A stretch of DNA of 13,046 nt, taken from Peptococcaceae bacterium (GTDB taxonomy: Bacteria; Bacillota; Peptococcia; Peptococcales; Peptococcaceae). The position numbers and the translations under genes were made by a program. Positions 6,341-12,297 of the stretch are shown here, piece after piece; the stretch's first letter is position 1, and the number at the start of each line of letters is the position of its first letter. The notes beneath the pieces are model-generated. The model ran no database searches. It had not been told where the DNA came from and saw only the letters and a list, made by a program, of their open reading frames with translations. The stretch lies in assembly GCA_017622155.1 (NCBI GenBank), contig JAGARS010000132.1, positions 1 through 13,046 on the forward strand, written 5' to 3'.

Positions 6341-7666
6341 ATGCGTATTACCAATTACGAAGCGGCCGATTTGCTGGTGGTGGATGCATTTTTGCAGAAG
6401 CATCCGACACTGGACAGTGCTACAGTAAAAGAGCTGTTAAAAACCTGTAATGTGTCTTTTGTGCTGGAGGAAATCAACCGCTGGCAGAGTACCATGATTT
6501 GCGAACTGAAAGATTCTTATGTACAGCAGAGTCAGCGCTATGTGACATTGACAGCTGATGGCTATACTTTGCCCTCTCAGCTGAATGAGGAAGACAAATC
6601 TCGTGCAGAAGAACTGATCGCGGAAGCATTTGCGTTATATGAGGAAATGTCGCAGCTAAAAGGTGATTTTGCAGGTCGTCCAAAACCGGAGCATTATTTA
6701 TACGGGATTCCTGTAGAGGACGCACGGTATATTCTGCCGTTGGCGGTAAAAACAAATATTACGGTAGCTGCTACCGGCGATAAGCTGTTGGATTGGTTTC
6801 GCATGATGAATCGTCCGCTGGATAAAGATATGTTTGCAGATATTCACGATGCATTGCTGGCCAAACTGCCGGAAACATTAGGCCGCTGGCTGGATGGGCA
6901 AGTATACAGTTATGAAGATACCGGAATGCTGAATCAGTATTATCGAGAAGAATTAGAGCACATTACACCGGAGCGTCCTGTAGTGCTTTTGCGTACCTTT
7001 GAAAAACCGGAGCTGAAAGCGGGGCTTGGTGCGCTTACCAGCACCAAGGCTGAGGCACCGTCTGCTGTATTGGAAGCATGGGGAGCAGAGGCAGATAGCA
7101 AGGCAAAAGGTGTTGCCAATCGTGTGATGGGTTATGGGCATACCAGTATTGCTGAGCAGTGCCGCACCACATTTGGCATGATGTTTAGTCTGGTTACTTA
7201 TCATCAGCAGGAACGGCACAGATTACCGAACACGTATCGTGAACCGTGGCTGAATATTTTACTGGAGCCGGAACGTCCACCGGTAATTCCGCAGACAGTC
7301 ATTGATGGCGGATTCGAGAGCAGATATCGCCGTCTGGTACAGGATATGCAGCGGTTTCAGCAGCGGATTGCAGGGCATTATAAAGGCGGCTTGTGGCGGT
7401 ATTTTCTGCTAAACTGCCAGCAGGTAAAAATTATTACCAGCACCAATGCCCGAATGGATTGCGGAATGCTTGCGGAGCGAATTTGCAACAATGCACAATG
7501 GGAAATTAATCGCATTGCAGTAGCCAAGCTGGAAGAGCTGCGCAAATTGTCGGATATTCTTTACAAAAATGCAGTGCCATCCTGTGTGTATGGCGCTTGT
7601 AAAGAAGGAAAAATGACCTGCGGCCATGCAGCTGAAATGCGTGAAAAATATCGTGTAGAGCTGTAA
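6341..7666 (+). CDS. thyX: Double-length ThyX-like flavin-dependent thymidylate synthase
   Basis: ThyX makes dTMP from dUMP using FAD, NADPH and methylene-tetrahydrofolate. Canonical ThyX is about 220-260 aa; with the ATG at 6341 (GGGAGG at 6328-6333) this protein is 441 aa and reads as two ThyX-like halves. The N-terminal half has SYVQQSQRYV (59-68), ARYILPL (128-134) and TNITVAATGDKLLDWFR (138-154). The C-terminal half has GHTSIAEQ (266-273), ERHRLPNTYREP (291-302), ITSTNARMD (365-373) and AQWEIN (385-390). The canonical RHRxxSxNExSxR signature is thus divided: RHR in the second half, the S..QQSQRY part in the first. A C-terminal Cys cluster (415, 420, 427) is present. Double-length relatives are annotated as ThyX in other bacteria; activity here is inferred. 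It lies between mrnC and rlmB in the operon. Confidence 0.85.
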   Translation: MRITNYEAADLLVVDAFLQKHPTLDSATVKELLKTCNVSFVLEEINRWQSTMICELKDSYVQQSQRYVTLTADGYTLPSQLNEEDKSRAEELIAEAFALYEEMSQLKGDFAGRPKPEHYLYGIPVEDARYILPLAVKTNITVAATGDKLLDWFRMMNRPLDKDMFADIHDALLAKLPETLGRWLDGQVYSYEDTGMLNQYYREELEHITPERPVVLLRTFEKPELKAGLGALTSTKAEAPSAVLEAWGAEADSKAKGVANRVMGYGHTSIAEQCRTTFGMMFSLVTYHQQERHRLPNTYREPWLNILLEPERPPVIPQTVIDGGFESRYRRLVQDMQRFQQRIAGHYKGGLWRYFLLNCQQVKIITSTNARMDCGMLAERICNNAQWEINRIAVAKLEELRKLSDILYKNAVPSCVYGACKEGKMTCGHAAEMREKYRVEL

Positions 7667-7737
7667 AAAGTGTTCTTTGATTAATCATATACTGGAAAGA
7701 ATTTAATATAGATTTTTGTATAGAAAGGAAGTATACT

Positions 7738-8472
7738 ATGGGAGATATTTTTGGACGTAATCCTGTTATGGAAGCGTTAAAAACCAATCGCACCATTAAT
7801 AAAATCTGGGTAGTCAAGGGGGAGCAGAAAGGCTCCATCCGTGAAATTGTGGCGCTTGCAAAGGAAAAGCGCATCATGGTGCAGCAAGTGGATCGCAGCA
7901 AACTGGATGCCATGTTTCCGAAGCAAAATCATCAGGGTGTGGCTGCATCTGTAGCTTCTGCTGATTATGTGGATTGGCAGGAGATCGTGGATATTGCCCG
8001 CAAAAAAGGTGAAGATCCATTTATTGTGATTCTGGATGAATTGGAAGACCCGCACAATCTGGGTGCGATTTTGCGCAGCGTGGATGCAGTAGGTGCGCAT
8101 GGTGTCATTATTCCGAAGCGCCGTGCAGTGCCATTGACAGATGGCGTGGCAAAAGCATCTGCCGGGGCTATTGAGCATGTGCCGGTTGCTCGTGTCAGCA
8201 ATATTGTACAGGTTATTGAGGAACTGAAAAAGCAAGGAATCTGGGTTGCCGGAGCGCATATGCATGGGCAGTACATGCACAAGCAGGATTTAACCGGTCC
8301 GTTAGCTATCGTTATCGGCAGTGAAGGAAAAGGTTTGGGCAAACTGGTAAGTGAAAGCTGCGATTATATCGTATCGATTCCAATGCAGGGCAAAATCAAT
8401 TCCCTGAATGCTTCGGTGGCAGCCGGGGTACTGCTGTATGAGGCATATCGCCAAAGAAACGCAGGCAAATAA
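7738..8472 (+). CDS. rlmB: 23S rRNA 2'-O-methyltransferase RlmB (TrmH/SpoU family)
   Basis: A SAM-dependent RNA ribose methyltransferase with a knotted SPOUT fold, 244 aa, the usual length. RlmB methylates G2251 in the peptidyl-transferase region of 23S rRNA (E. coli numbering). An N-terminal substrate-binding domain (about 1-75, starting GRNPVMEAL) is followed by the three SPOUT motifs: LDELEDPHNLGAILR (99-113), IVIGSEGKGL (191-200), and IPMQGKINSLNASVAAG (214-230). AAAGGAAG lies just before the ATG. It is separated from thyX by 71 bases without a clear terminator, and it ends two bases before rae1. The family also contains tRNA methyltransferases, but the position beside rae1 and sigH favours RlmB/YacO. 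Confidence 0.93.
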   Translation: MGDIFGRNPVMEALKTNRTINKIWVVKGEQKGSIREIVALAKEKRIMVQQVDRSKLDAMFPKQNHQGVAASVASADYVDWQEIVDIARKKGEDPFIVILDELEDPHNLGAILRSVDAVGAHGVIIPKRRAVPLTDGVAKASAGAIEHVPVARVSNIVQVIEELKKQGIWVAGAHMHGQYMHKQDLTGPLAIVIGSEGKGLGKLVSESCDYIVSIPMQGKINSLNASVAAGVLLYEAYRQRNAGK

Positions 8473-8474
8473 TT

Positions 8475-8984
8475 ATGAAAGAATATTTAATTGTAGACGG
8501 ATACAATATCATAGGTGCCTGGCCGGAACTGCAGGAATTAAAAGAAAACAATCTGGAGCATGCCAGAGCAAGGCTGATTGAAATTTTGGCAGTGCATGCG
8601 GCTTTGAGCAAACGCAAAGTTATCGTTGTGTTTGATGCTTATCAGGTAAAAAAGAACAATGGGTCACAGGAGATTATACAGGGGATAGAGGTAATCTATA
8701 CCAAAGAAAATGTGACGGCAGACATGGCCATTGAGCGATTGACAGCACAGATTCCAAAACACGAAAAAGTATATGTGGCCACTTCAGACCGGCTGCAGCA
8801 GGAAACCATTTGGGGCAAAGGGGCATTTCGCATTTCAGCAATGGAATTGAAACGGGAAATTGATATGACAACGCAGGAGCACAAGCCGCATTATGAGCCG
8901 AAGGTATATGTATCCAACCGTTTGGAAGATCGAATTGATCCGGAAGTACGCAGAAAGCTGGAAATGATTTCTCGAAAGCCCTAG
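8475..8984 (+). CDS. rae1: Rae1/YacP NYN-domain ribosome-associated endoribonuclease
   Basis: A 169-aa NYN (PIN-like) nuclease. In Bacillus subtilis, Rae1 (YacP) enters the ribosomal A site and cuts mRNA during translation. Acidic metal-binding positions are visible: Asp8 in IVDGYNII, Asp54 in VVFDAY, Asp83 in TADMAIE and Asp105 in ATSDRLQQ. A positively charged C-terminal segment (about 136-169) is typical of the family. It starts two bases after the rlmB stop with no strong ribosome site of its own, so translation is probably coupled. The rlmB - rae1 - sigH order matches the B. subtilis yacO-yacP-sigH order. Confidence 0.92.
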   Translation: MKEYLIVDGYNIIGAWPELQELKENNLEHARARLIEILAVHAALSKRKVIVVFDAYQVKKNNGSQEIIQGIEVIYTKENVTADMAIERLTAQIPKHEKVYVATSDRLQQETIWGKGAFRISAMELKREIDMTTQEHKPHYEPKVYVSNRLEDRIDPEVRRKLEMISRKP

Positions 8985-8990
8985 TGTTCA

Positions 8991-9019
8991 TTGCGCTGTG
9001 GGACAAGCTATATTATAAT
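8991..9019 (+). promoter_or_regulatory. Promoter for sigH
   Basis: TTGCGC (8991-8996), a 17-base spacer and a perfect TATAAT (9014-9019) lie between rae1 and sigH, about 30 bases before the sigH ATG. This would allow sigH expression independent of the mrnC operon. Confidence 0.7.
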
Positions 9020-9049
9020 ATTGGGAAACAATGGAAAGGTGGAAGGTAG

Positions 9050-9703
9050 ATGGAAATGACAGCACTAAAAATCGAAGCAGCAGATCTGGAACATCTCACA
9101 GATGAAGAAATTGTATCCCTGGCCAAAGATGGCGACACAGCAGCACTAGAGTTTCTGATTGGAAAATATAAAAACTTTGTACGTTCAAAAGCCCGGACGT
9201 ATTTTCTGATTGGAGCCGACCGTGAAGATATCATACAAGAAGGGATGATTGGTCTATACAAAGCCATTCGTGATTATCGGTATGATAAACAGGCCTCCTT
9301 TCATTCATTTGCGGAAATTTGTGTAACACGGCAGATTATTACAGCTATTAAGACAGCTACACGGCAAAAACACATGCCGCTGAATTCGTATGTATCGTTG
9401 AACAAGCCTGTATATGAAGAAGAGTCGGAACGTACCCTGTCTGATGTGATTACACAAGGCAAAGCAGGCAATCCGGAAGACCTGTTTATCGATCAGGAAG
9501 ATTTTCTGGATATTGAAAGTACCATGCAGCGTATCTTGAGCCCATTGGAGCAGGATGTGGTGAATTTGTATCTGGAGGGCAAGTCGTATGTGGAGATTGC
9601 TCAGCAGCTAGGTCGCCATGTCAAATCAGTAGACAATGCACTGCAGCGTGTGAAACGCAAACTAGAGCAATATCTGGAAAGCCGCAATATACACACCAGA
9701 TGA
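9050..9703 (+). CDS. sigH: RNA polymerase sigma-H-type (SigH/Spo0H) sigma factor
   Basis: A 217-aa sigma-70-family factor with regions 2 and 4 and no region 1.1 or 3, the SigH layout. Region 2 (about 34-105) includes DREDIIQEGMIGLYKAIRDY and SFHSFAEICVTRQIITAI. Region 4 (about 160-207) has the helix-turn-helix SYVEIAQQLGRHVKSVDNAL. In spore formers SigH drives early sporulation and stationary-phase genes; in non-sporulating relatives it can serve competence or other roles. The presence of sigH therefore does not prove sporulation. An AAGGTGG site (9036-9042) precedes the ATG. In B. subtilis rpmG, secE and nusG follow sigH; here a tRNA operon follows. Confidence 0.93.
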   Translation: MEMTALKIEAADLEHLTDEEIVSLAKDGDTAALEFLIGKYKNFVRSKARTYFLIGADREDIIQEGMIGLYKAIRDYRYDKQASFHSFAEICVTRQIITAIKTATRQKHMPLNSYVSLNKPVYEEESERTLSDVITQGKAGNPEDLFIDQEDFLDIESTMQRILSPLEQDVVNLYLEGKSYVEIAQQLGRHVKSVDNALQRVKRKLEQYLESRNIHTR

Positions 9704-9731
9704 TGTCGGTGCAGGCTGAAATCATAAAATG

Positions 9732-9759
9732 AAAAAAAGATGAAAAAAATCGAAAAAAA
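9732..9759 (+). promoter_or_regulatory. Phased A7 tracts (likely UP element / curved DNA) before the tRNA promoter
   Basis: Three runs of exactly seven A residues start at 9732, 9743 and 9753, spacings of 11 and 10 bases. This is helical phasing, and the last tract ends four bases before the -35 box at 9764. Phased A-tracts bend DNA and contact the alpha subunit C-terminal domain at strong stable-RNA promoters. The function is inferred from position. Confidence 0.6.
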
Positions 9760-9763
9760 GTTG

Positions 9764-9792
9764 TTGACAAACGCATGACGTTTGAGTATAAT
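9764..9792 (+). promoter_or_regulatory. Perfect consensus promoter of the tRNA operon
   Basis: TTGACA (9764-9769), a 17-base spacer and TATAAT (9787-9792) match the sigma-A consensus at all twelve positions. Transcription would begin near 9799, about 16 bases before tRNA-Tyr. The spacer contains an inverted repeat, CAAACG (9768-9773) / CGTTTG (9779-9784). Confidence 0.92.
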
Positions 9793-9814
9793 AATTTTTG
9801 TTGGTGACAAGTTT

Positions 9815-9896
9815 GGAGGGGTTCCCGAGCGGCCAAAGGGGACGGACTGTAAATCCGTTGGCTCTGCCTTCGAAGGTTCGAATCCTTCTCCCTCCA
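9815..9896 (+). tRNA. tRNA-Tyr (anticodon GTA)
   Basis: The acceptor GGAGGGG (9815-9821) pairs with TCCCTCC (9889-9895), with one G-T pair and discriminator A9896. The anticodon stem ACGGA/TCCGT encloses the loop CTGTAAA, so the anticodon is GTA. A long variable arm, as expected for tRNA-Tyr, precedes the T-arm GAAGG-TTCGAAT-CCTTC. CCA is not encoded. It is the first gene of the tRNA operon. Confidence 0.95.
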
Positions 9897-9906
9897 CTTT
9901 TACTGT

Positions 9907-9982
9907 CGCGGGATGGAGCAGTTGGTAGCTCGTCGGGCTCATAACCCGAAGGCCGGAGGTTCGAGTCCTTCTCCCGCAACCA
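9907..9982 (+). tRNA. Initiator tRNA-fMet (anticodon CAT)
   Basis: The sequence closely follows bacterial initiator tRNA. The first base C9907 faces A9978, the mismatch that marks initiators. The anticodon stem carries the three G-C pairs (TCGGG/CCCGA) around the loop CTCATAA. The acceptor CGCGGGA matches TCCCGCA. CCA is encoded at 9980-9982, unlike the other three tRNAs here. Confidence 0.95.
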
Positions 9983-9986
9983 TTGT

Positions 9987-10059
9987 GCTTGTATAGCTCA
10001 GTCGGTAGAGCGTTACCTTGGTAAGGTAAAGGTCACCAGTTCGATTCTGGTTACAAGCT
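9987..10059 (+). tRNA. tRNA-Thr (anticodon GGT)
   Basis: The acceptor GCTTGTA (9987-9993) pairs perfectly with TACAAGC (10052-10058), with discriminator T10059. The anticodon stem TTACC/GGTAA encloses TTGGTAA, so the anticodon is GGT. The T-arm is ACCAG-TTCGATT-CTGGT. CCA is not encoded. Confidence 0.95.
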
Positions 10060-10081
10060 CTTTTCTAACATTAATAAACCT

Positions 10082-10155
10082 GGCGGCATAGCTCAGCTGG
10101 CTAGAGCATACGGTTCATACCCGTAGTGTCCGGGGTTCAAGTCCCTGTGCCGCCA
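10082..10155 (+). tRNA. Elongator tRNA-Met (anticodon CAT)
   Basis: The acceptor GGCGGCA (10082-10088) pairs with TGCCGCC (10148-10154), with discriminator A10155. The anticodon stem TACGG/CCGTA encloses TTCATAC. The body resembles the B. subtilis elongator tRNA-Met and not tRNA-Ile2, which also has a CAT gene anticodon. CCA is not encoded. It is the last gene of the operon. Confidence 0.92.
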
Positions 10156-10160
10156 CTCTC

Positions 10161-10194
10161 AAAGACCTAAGCAATTAGGTCTTTTTTTCTTTTT
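10161..10194 (+). terminator. Terminator of the tRNA operon
   Basis: A perfect 10-bp stem (AAAGACCTAA 10161-10170 with TTAGGTCTTT 10175-10184) has a GCAA tetraloop and is followed by a T-rich run to 10194. It starts six bases after the last tRNA. Confidence 0.95.
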
Positions 10195-10274
10195 GCAACT
10201 TTTTTCATCGTTTTGTGAAATAAATGGTTAAAAAGCGGGTATATAATATAAGAAATATTGACCGGTGGGTATAA

Positions 10275-10303
10275 TTGACTTTTGCCTGTTTGGTGAGTAT
10301 ACT
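10275..10303 (+). promoter_or_regulatory. Promoter of the TM1266-ABC operon
   Basis: TTGACT (10275-10280), a 17-base spacer and TATACT (10298-10303) lie in the 310-base gap between tRNA-Met and the TM1266 gene. The rest of that gap holds the tRNA terminator, A/T-rich sequence with an isolated TATAAT at 10242-10247 lacking a -35 box, and the structured leader. Transcription would start near 10310, giving a leader of about 155 bases. Confidence 0.8.
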
Positions 10304-10343
10304 GAAATCAAATGATTCTGACATCGAAAATGAGTTTTGAGAT

Positions 10344-10434
10344 GAAAGATACGGAATAAATCAGATAATGACTGTAGCTGTGTGGCTATGGTGTGATTTG
10401 CTGTATCTTTTGTCGGAAAAGATACAGCTTTTTT
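10344..10434 (+). promoter_or_regulatory. Candidate riboswitch/attenuator leader (antiterminator versus terminator)
   Basis: Two exclusive folds are visible. In the ON fold, GAAAGATACGG (10344-10354) pairs with CTGTATCTTTT (10401-10411) over 11 bp with two G-U pairs. Inside it, AAATCA (10358-10363) pairs with TGATTT (10394-10399), and ACTGTAGC (10371-10378) pairs with GCTATGGT (10385-10392) around a TGTGTG loop. This leaves the unpaired stretch GATAATG (10364-10370) as a possible binding core. In the OFF fold the same 10400-10411 segment forms a perfect terminator hairpin. No known riboswitch consensus is recognised. A ligand-sensing role is inferred from this architecture. Confidence 0.6.
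10400..10434 (+). terminator. Leader terminator upstream of the TM1266-family gene
   Basis: A perfect 12-bp stem (GCTGTATCTTTT 10400-10411 with AAAAGATACAGC 10417-10428) has a GTCGG loop and six T residues. It lies about 90 bases downstream of the promoter and 32 bases before the first ATG. It can only serve to abort transcription of the operon it precedes, the hallmark of attenuation. Confidence 0.92.
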
Positions 10435-10465
10435 ATTGCCTGCAATATAGAAAGGAGCAGATGCT

Positions 10466-10735
10466 ATGGAAACAAGAGTAGCGGTAATCAGTATTATTGT
10501 AGAAAATCCGGAAGTAACGCCGAAAGTAAATGAAATCCTTCATGAATACAGTGACTATATTGTAGGCCGTATGGGGATTCCGTATCGCCAGAGAGGCATC
10601 AGCATTATCAGCCTTGTGGTGGATGCGCCGCAGGATGTGATTTCTGTGCAGTCTGGCAAACTAGGCCGGCTGAAGGGCGTTACAGCCAAAACAGTGTACT
10701 CCAATTATATTTTCAAAGAAGATGAATGCAGATAA
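10466..10735 (+). CDS. TM1266-family putative iron-only hydrogenase system regulator
   Basis: An 89-aa protein matching the TM1266 family along its length: METRVAVISIIVEN, ILHEYSDYIVGRMGIPYRQR, GISIISLVVDAPQDVIS, SGKLGRLKGVTAKTVYSNY. The family has a ferredoxin-like (ACT/NikR C-terminal type) fold and occurs next to [FeFe]-hydrogenase maturation genes. It has no DNA-binding domain, so its role as a regulator is presumed and not shown. AAAGGAG (10451-10457) is 8 bases before the ATG; an overlapping ATG at 10461 is out of frame. It is the first gene after the attenuator leader and is followed after 34 bases by the ABC permease, so it appears to be part of that operon. Confidence 0.9.
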   Translation: METRVAVISIIVENPEVTPKVNEILHEYSDYIVGRMGIPYRQRGISIISLVVDAPQDVISVQSGKLGRLKGVTAKTVYSNYIFKEDECR

Positions 10736-10769
10736 TTTGCAAATGATAACGGCAGAGAGGTGACAGCGT

Positions 10770-11537
10770 ATGAATCGCAGCAATCTTCATAAACGATTAA
10801 AACCATATTATATTTTTGGTGTACTGCTGTTGCTGTGGTTTGTGGCAGCTAAACTGGAAGTCTGGAATGCCTATCTGCTGCCGCCGCCGTGGAAAGTGGC
10901 TGATGCTTTTGTAACGATGTGGCAGCGTGGCGAAATCACAGCATCTGTGCTGGTGAGCCTGCGCCGTGTACTGATTGGGCTCGGCATCTCTTTTGCACTG
11001 GCGTTTTTGGCAAGTCTCCTGACAGCGTACCGGCCAAATCAGGCAGAGTATTTGCGTCAAATTATCAACTTTATGCGCAATGTACCTCCGCTGGCAGTGA
11101 TTTCACTTTTGATTCTGTGGTTCGGGATTGGCGAAACCCCAAAGATTATCGTTATTGTACTGGCGTCGTTTTTTCATATTTATATGAATATCAGCAAAGG
11201 GTTTCTGGAATGTGACCGCAAGCTGATTGAAGTAGGGCGTTCCATGGGCTTTAGTGAAAAGAAAGTGTTCTGGAAAATCTGTCTGCCGTATGCTCGTGAA
11301 GATATTCTGGTAGGGCTGCGTACCGGGCTTGGCTACAGCTGGCGTGCGCTGATTGGTGCGGAGATGATTGCTGCGTCGAGCGGTCTTGGGTATATGATAG
11401 TTTATGCGCAGCAGATGTCTCGGTCCGACAAAGTGCTCATCGGTATTTTCCTGATTGGTATTATCGGGTGTATCAGTGATATGCTGTTCTCCTTATTGAT
11501 TCGCAAAGTGTGTGTAGGGGGCGTGAAAAATGACTGA
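10770..11537 (+). CDS. ABC importer permease (SsuC/TauC/ThiX-like)
   Basis: A 255-aa inner-membrane permease of the nitrate/sulfonate/taurine/HMP-type importers. About six hydrophobic helices are visible. The conserved block RNVPPLAVISLLILWFGIGE (103-122) and the cytoplasmic EAA loop (about 154-175: EVGRSMGFS..KVFWKICLP) contact the ATPase. GAGAGG (10755-10760) precedes the ATG. It overlaps the ATPase gene by 8 bases, which implies coupled translation and one complex. Family members carry sulfonates, nitrate, taurine, pyrimidine precursors of thiamine and others; the sequence does not decide which. Confidence 0.92.
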   Translation: MNRSNLHKRLKPYYIFGVLLLLWFVAAKLEVWNAYLLPPPWKVADAFVTMWQRGEITASVLVSLRRVLIGLGISFALAFLASLLTAYRPNQAEYLRQIINFMRNVPPLAVISLLILWFGIGETPKIIVIVLASFFHIYMNISKGFLECDRKLIEVGRSMGFSEKKVFWKICLPYAREDILVGLRTGLGYSWRALIGAEMIAASSGLGYMIVYAQQMSRSDKVLIGIFLIGIIGCISDMLFSLLIRKVCVGGVKND

Positions 11538-12270
11538 TAACAACGGTGTGAACAACAATAGCAGCAATGTGATAGATATTCGAGGCCTGACCAAAACTTT
11601 TATGGTGGATGGCAGAGCGCATACAGTATTGCAGGATTTAAACCTGACGGTTCCTGCTCATAAAATTACAGTGCTTTTAGGCCGCAGCGGCTGCGGCAAA
11701 ACGACACTGCTTCGTCTGATTGGCGGGCTGGATACCGAATATTCCGGCACTATCAGCAAGCCGCAGGATGCCAAAACAGCTTTCGTATTTCAGGAAGCGC
11801 GGCTGATGCCATGGCTGACAGTATCACAGAATATCGCATTTGGGCTGCACAAAAAAGATATAAATTTCAATGAGATCAATCGTCTGATTTCGCTGACCGG
11901 GCTGGATGGCTTTGCTGATGCTTATCCGCAGCAGTTATCCGGCGGTATGAGTCAGCGTACAGCGCTGGCGCGTGCATTGGCCTTAAATCCAAAGTTTATT
12001 CTGATGGATGAGCCATTTGCCGCACTGGACCATTTTACCCGTGAAAAAATGCAGCAGGCGCTTCTGGATATTCATAAAAACAGCGGCTGCGGTGTATTGT
12101 TTGTAACACACAGTATCGATGAAGCGCTGGCTATTGGGCACCGCATCGTGATACTGGAAGATAAAAAGGTGAAAAAAGTATACCCAATCGCAGAGGCGTG
12201 GCGTAAAAACGGCAGCGAAGAAGAATGCCAGGCATTGCGGCAGGATATCCTTGATTCTATACAAAATTAA
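11530..12270 (+). CDS. ABC importer ATP-binding protein (SsuB/TauB-like)
   Basis: A 246-aa ATPase with all motifs intact: Walker A GRSGCGKTT (51-59), Q-loop Gln88 in VFQEARLMPW, signature LSGGMSQR (136-143), Walker B FILMDEP (156-162), D-loop ALD (165-167) and switch His194 (VTHSIDEAL). The LMPWL following the Q-loop is typical of the SsuB/TauB group. The first ~12 residues are an Asn-rich extension. The ATG at 11530 lies in the last codons of the permease gene. It powers uptake through that permease with the lipoprotein encoded downstream. Confidence 0.95.
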   Translation: MTDNNGVNNNSSNVIDIRGLTKTFMVDGRAHTVLQDLNLTVPAHKITVLLGRSGCGKTTLLRLIGGLDTEYSGTISKPQDAKTAFVFQEARLMPWLTVSQNIAFGLHKKDINFNEINRLISLTGLDGFADAYPQQLSGGMSQRTALARALALNPKFILMDEPFAALDHFTREKMQQALLDIHKNSGCGVLFVTHSIDEALAIGHRIVILEDKKVKKVYPIAEAWRKNGSEEECQALRQDILDSIQN

Positions 12271-12297
12271 ATTTCCAAAAAGAAAGGGAGACTAAAA

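Noticed and set aside
7678..7687. Perfect 10-base palindrome TGATTAATCA upstream of rlmB
   Set aside because: It is short and A/T-rich, without a clear promoter beside it. It is likely to be chance.
9601..9979. Minus-strand open frames across the sigH end and the tRNA genes
   Set aside because: They are antisense to sigH and two certain tRNAs, have no ribosome site, and their sequence resembles no protein.
10242..10275. Additional TATAAT boxes at 10242-10247 and 10270-10275
   Set aside because: Neither has a recognisable -35 box at 16-18 bases. The promoter at 10275-10303 is far better.
10318..10395. Resemblance to a TPP riboswitch (TGAGATGA, then ATCAGATAATGACTG)
   Set aside because: The conserved GGGGTGC, ACCC and ACCTGATC segments and the GCGTAGGGA end are all missing. 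The segments present are better explained by the antiterminator fold.
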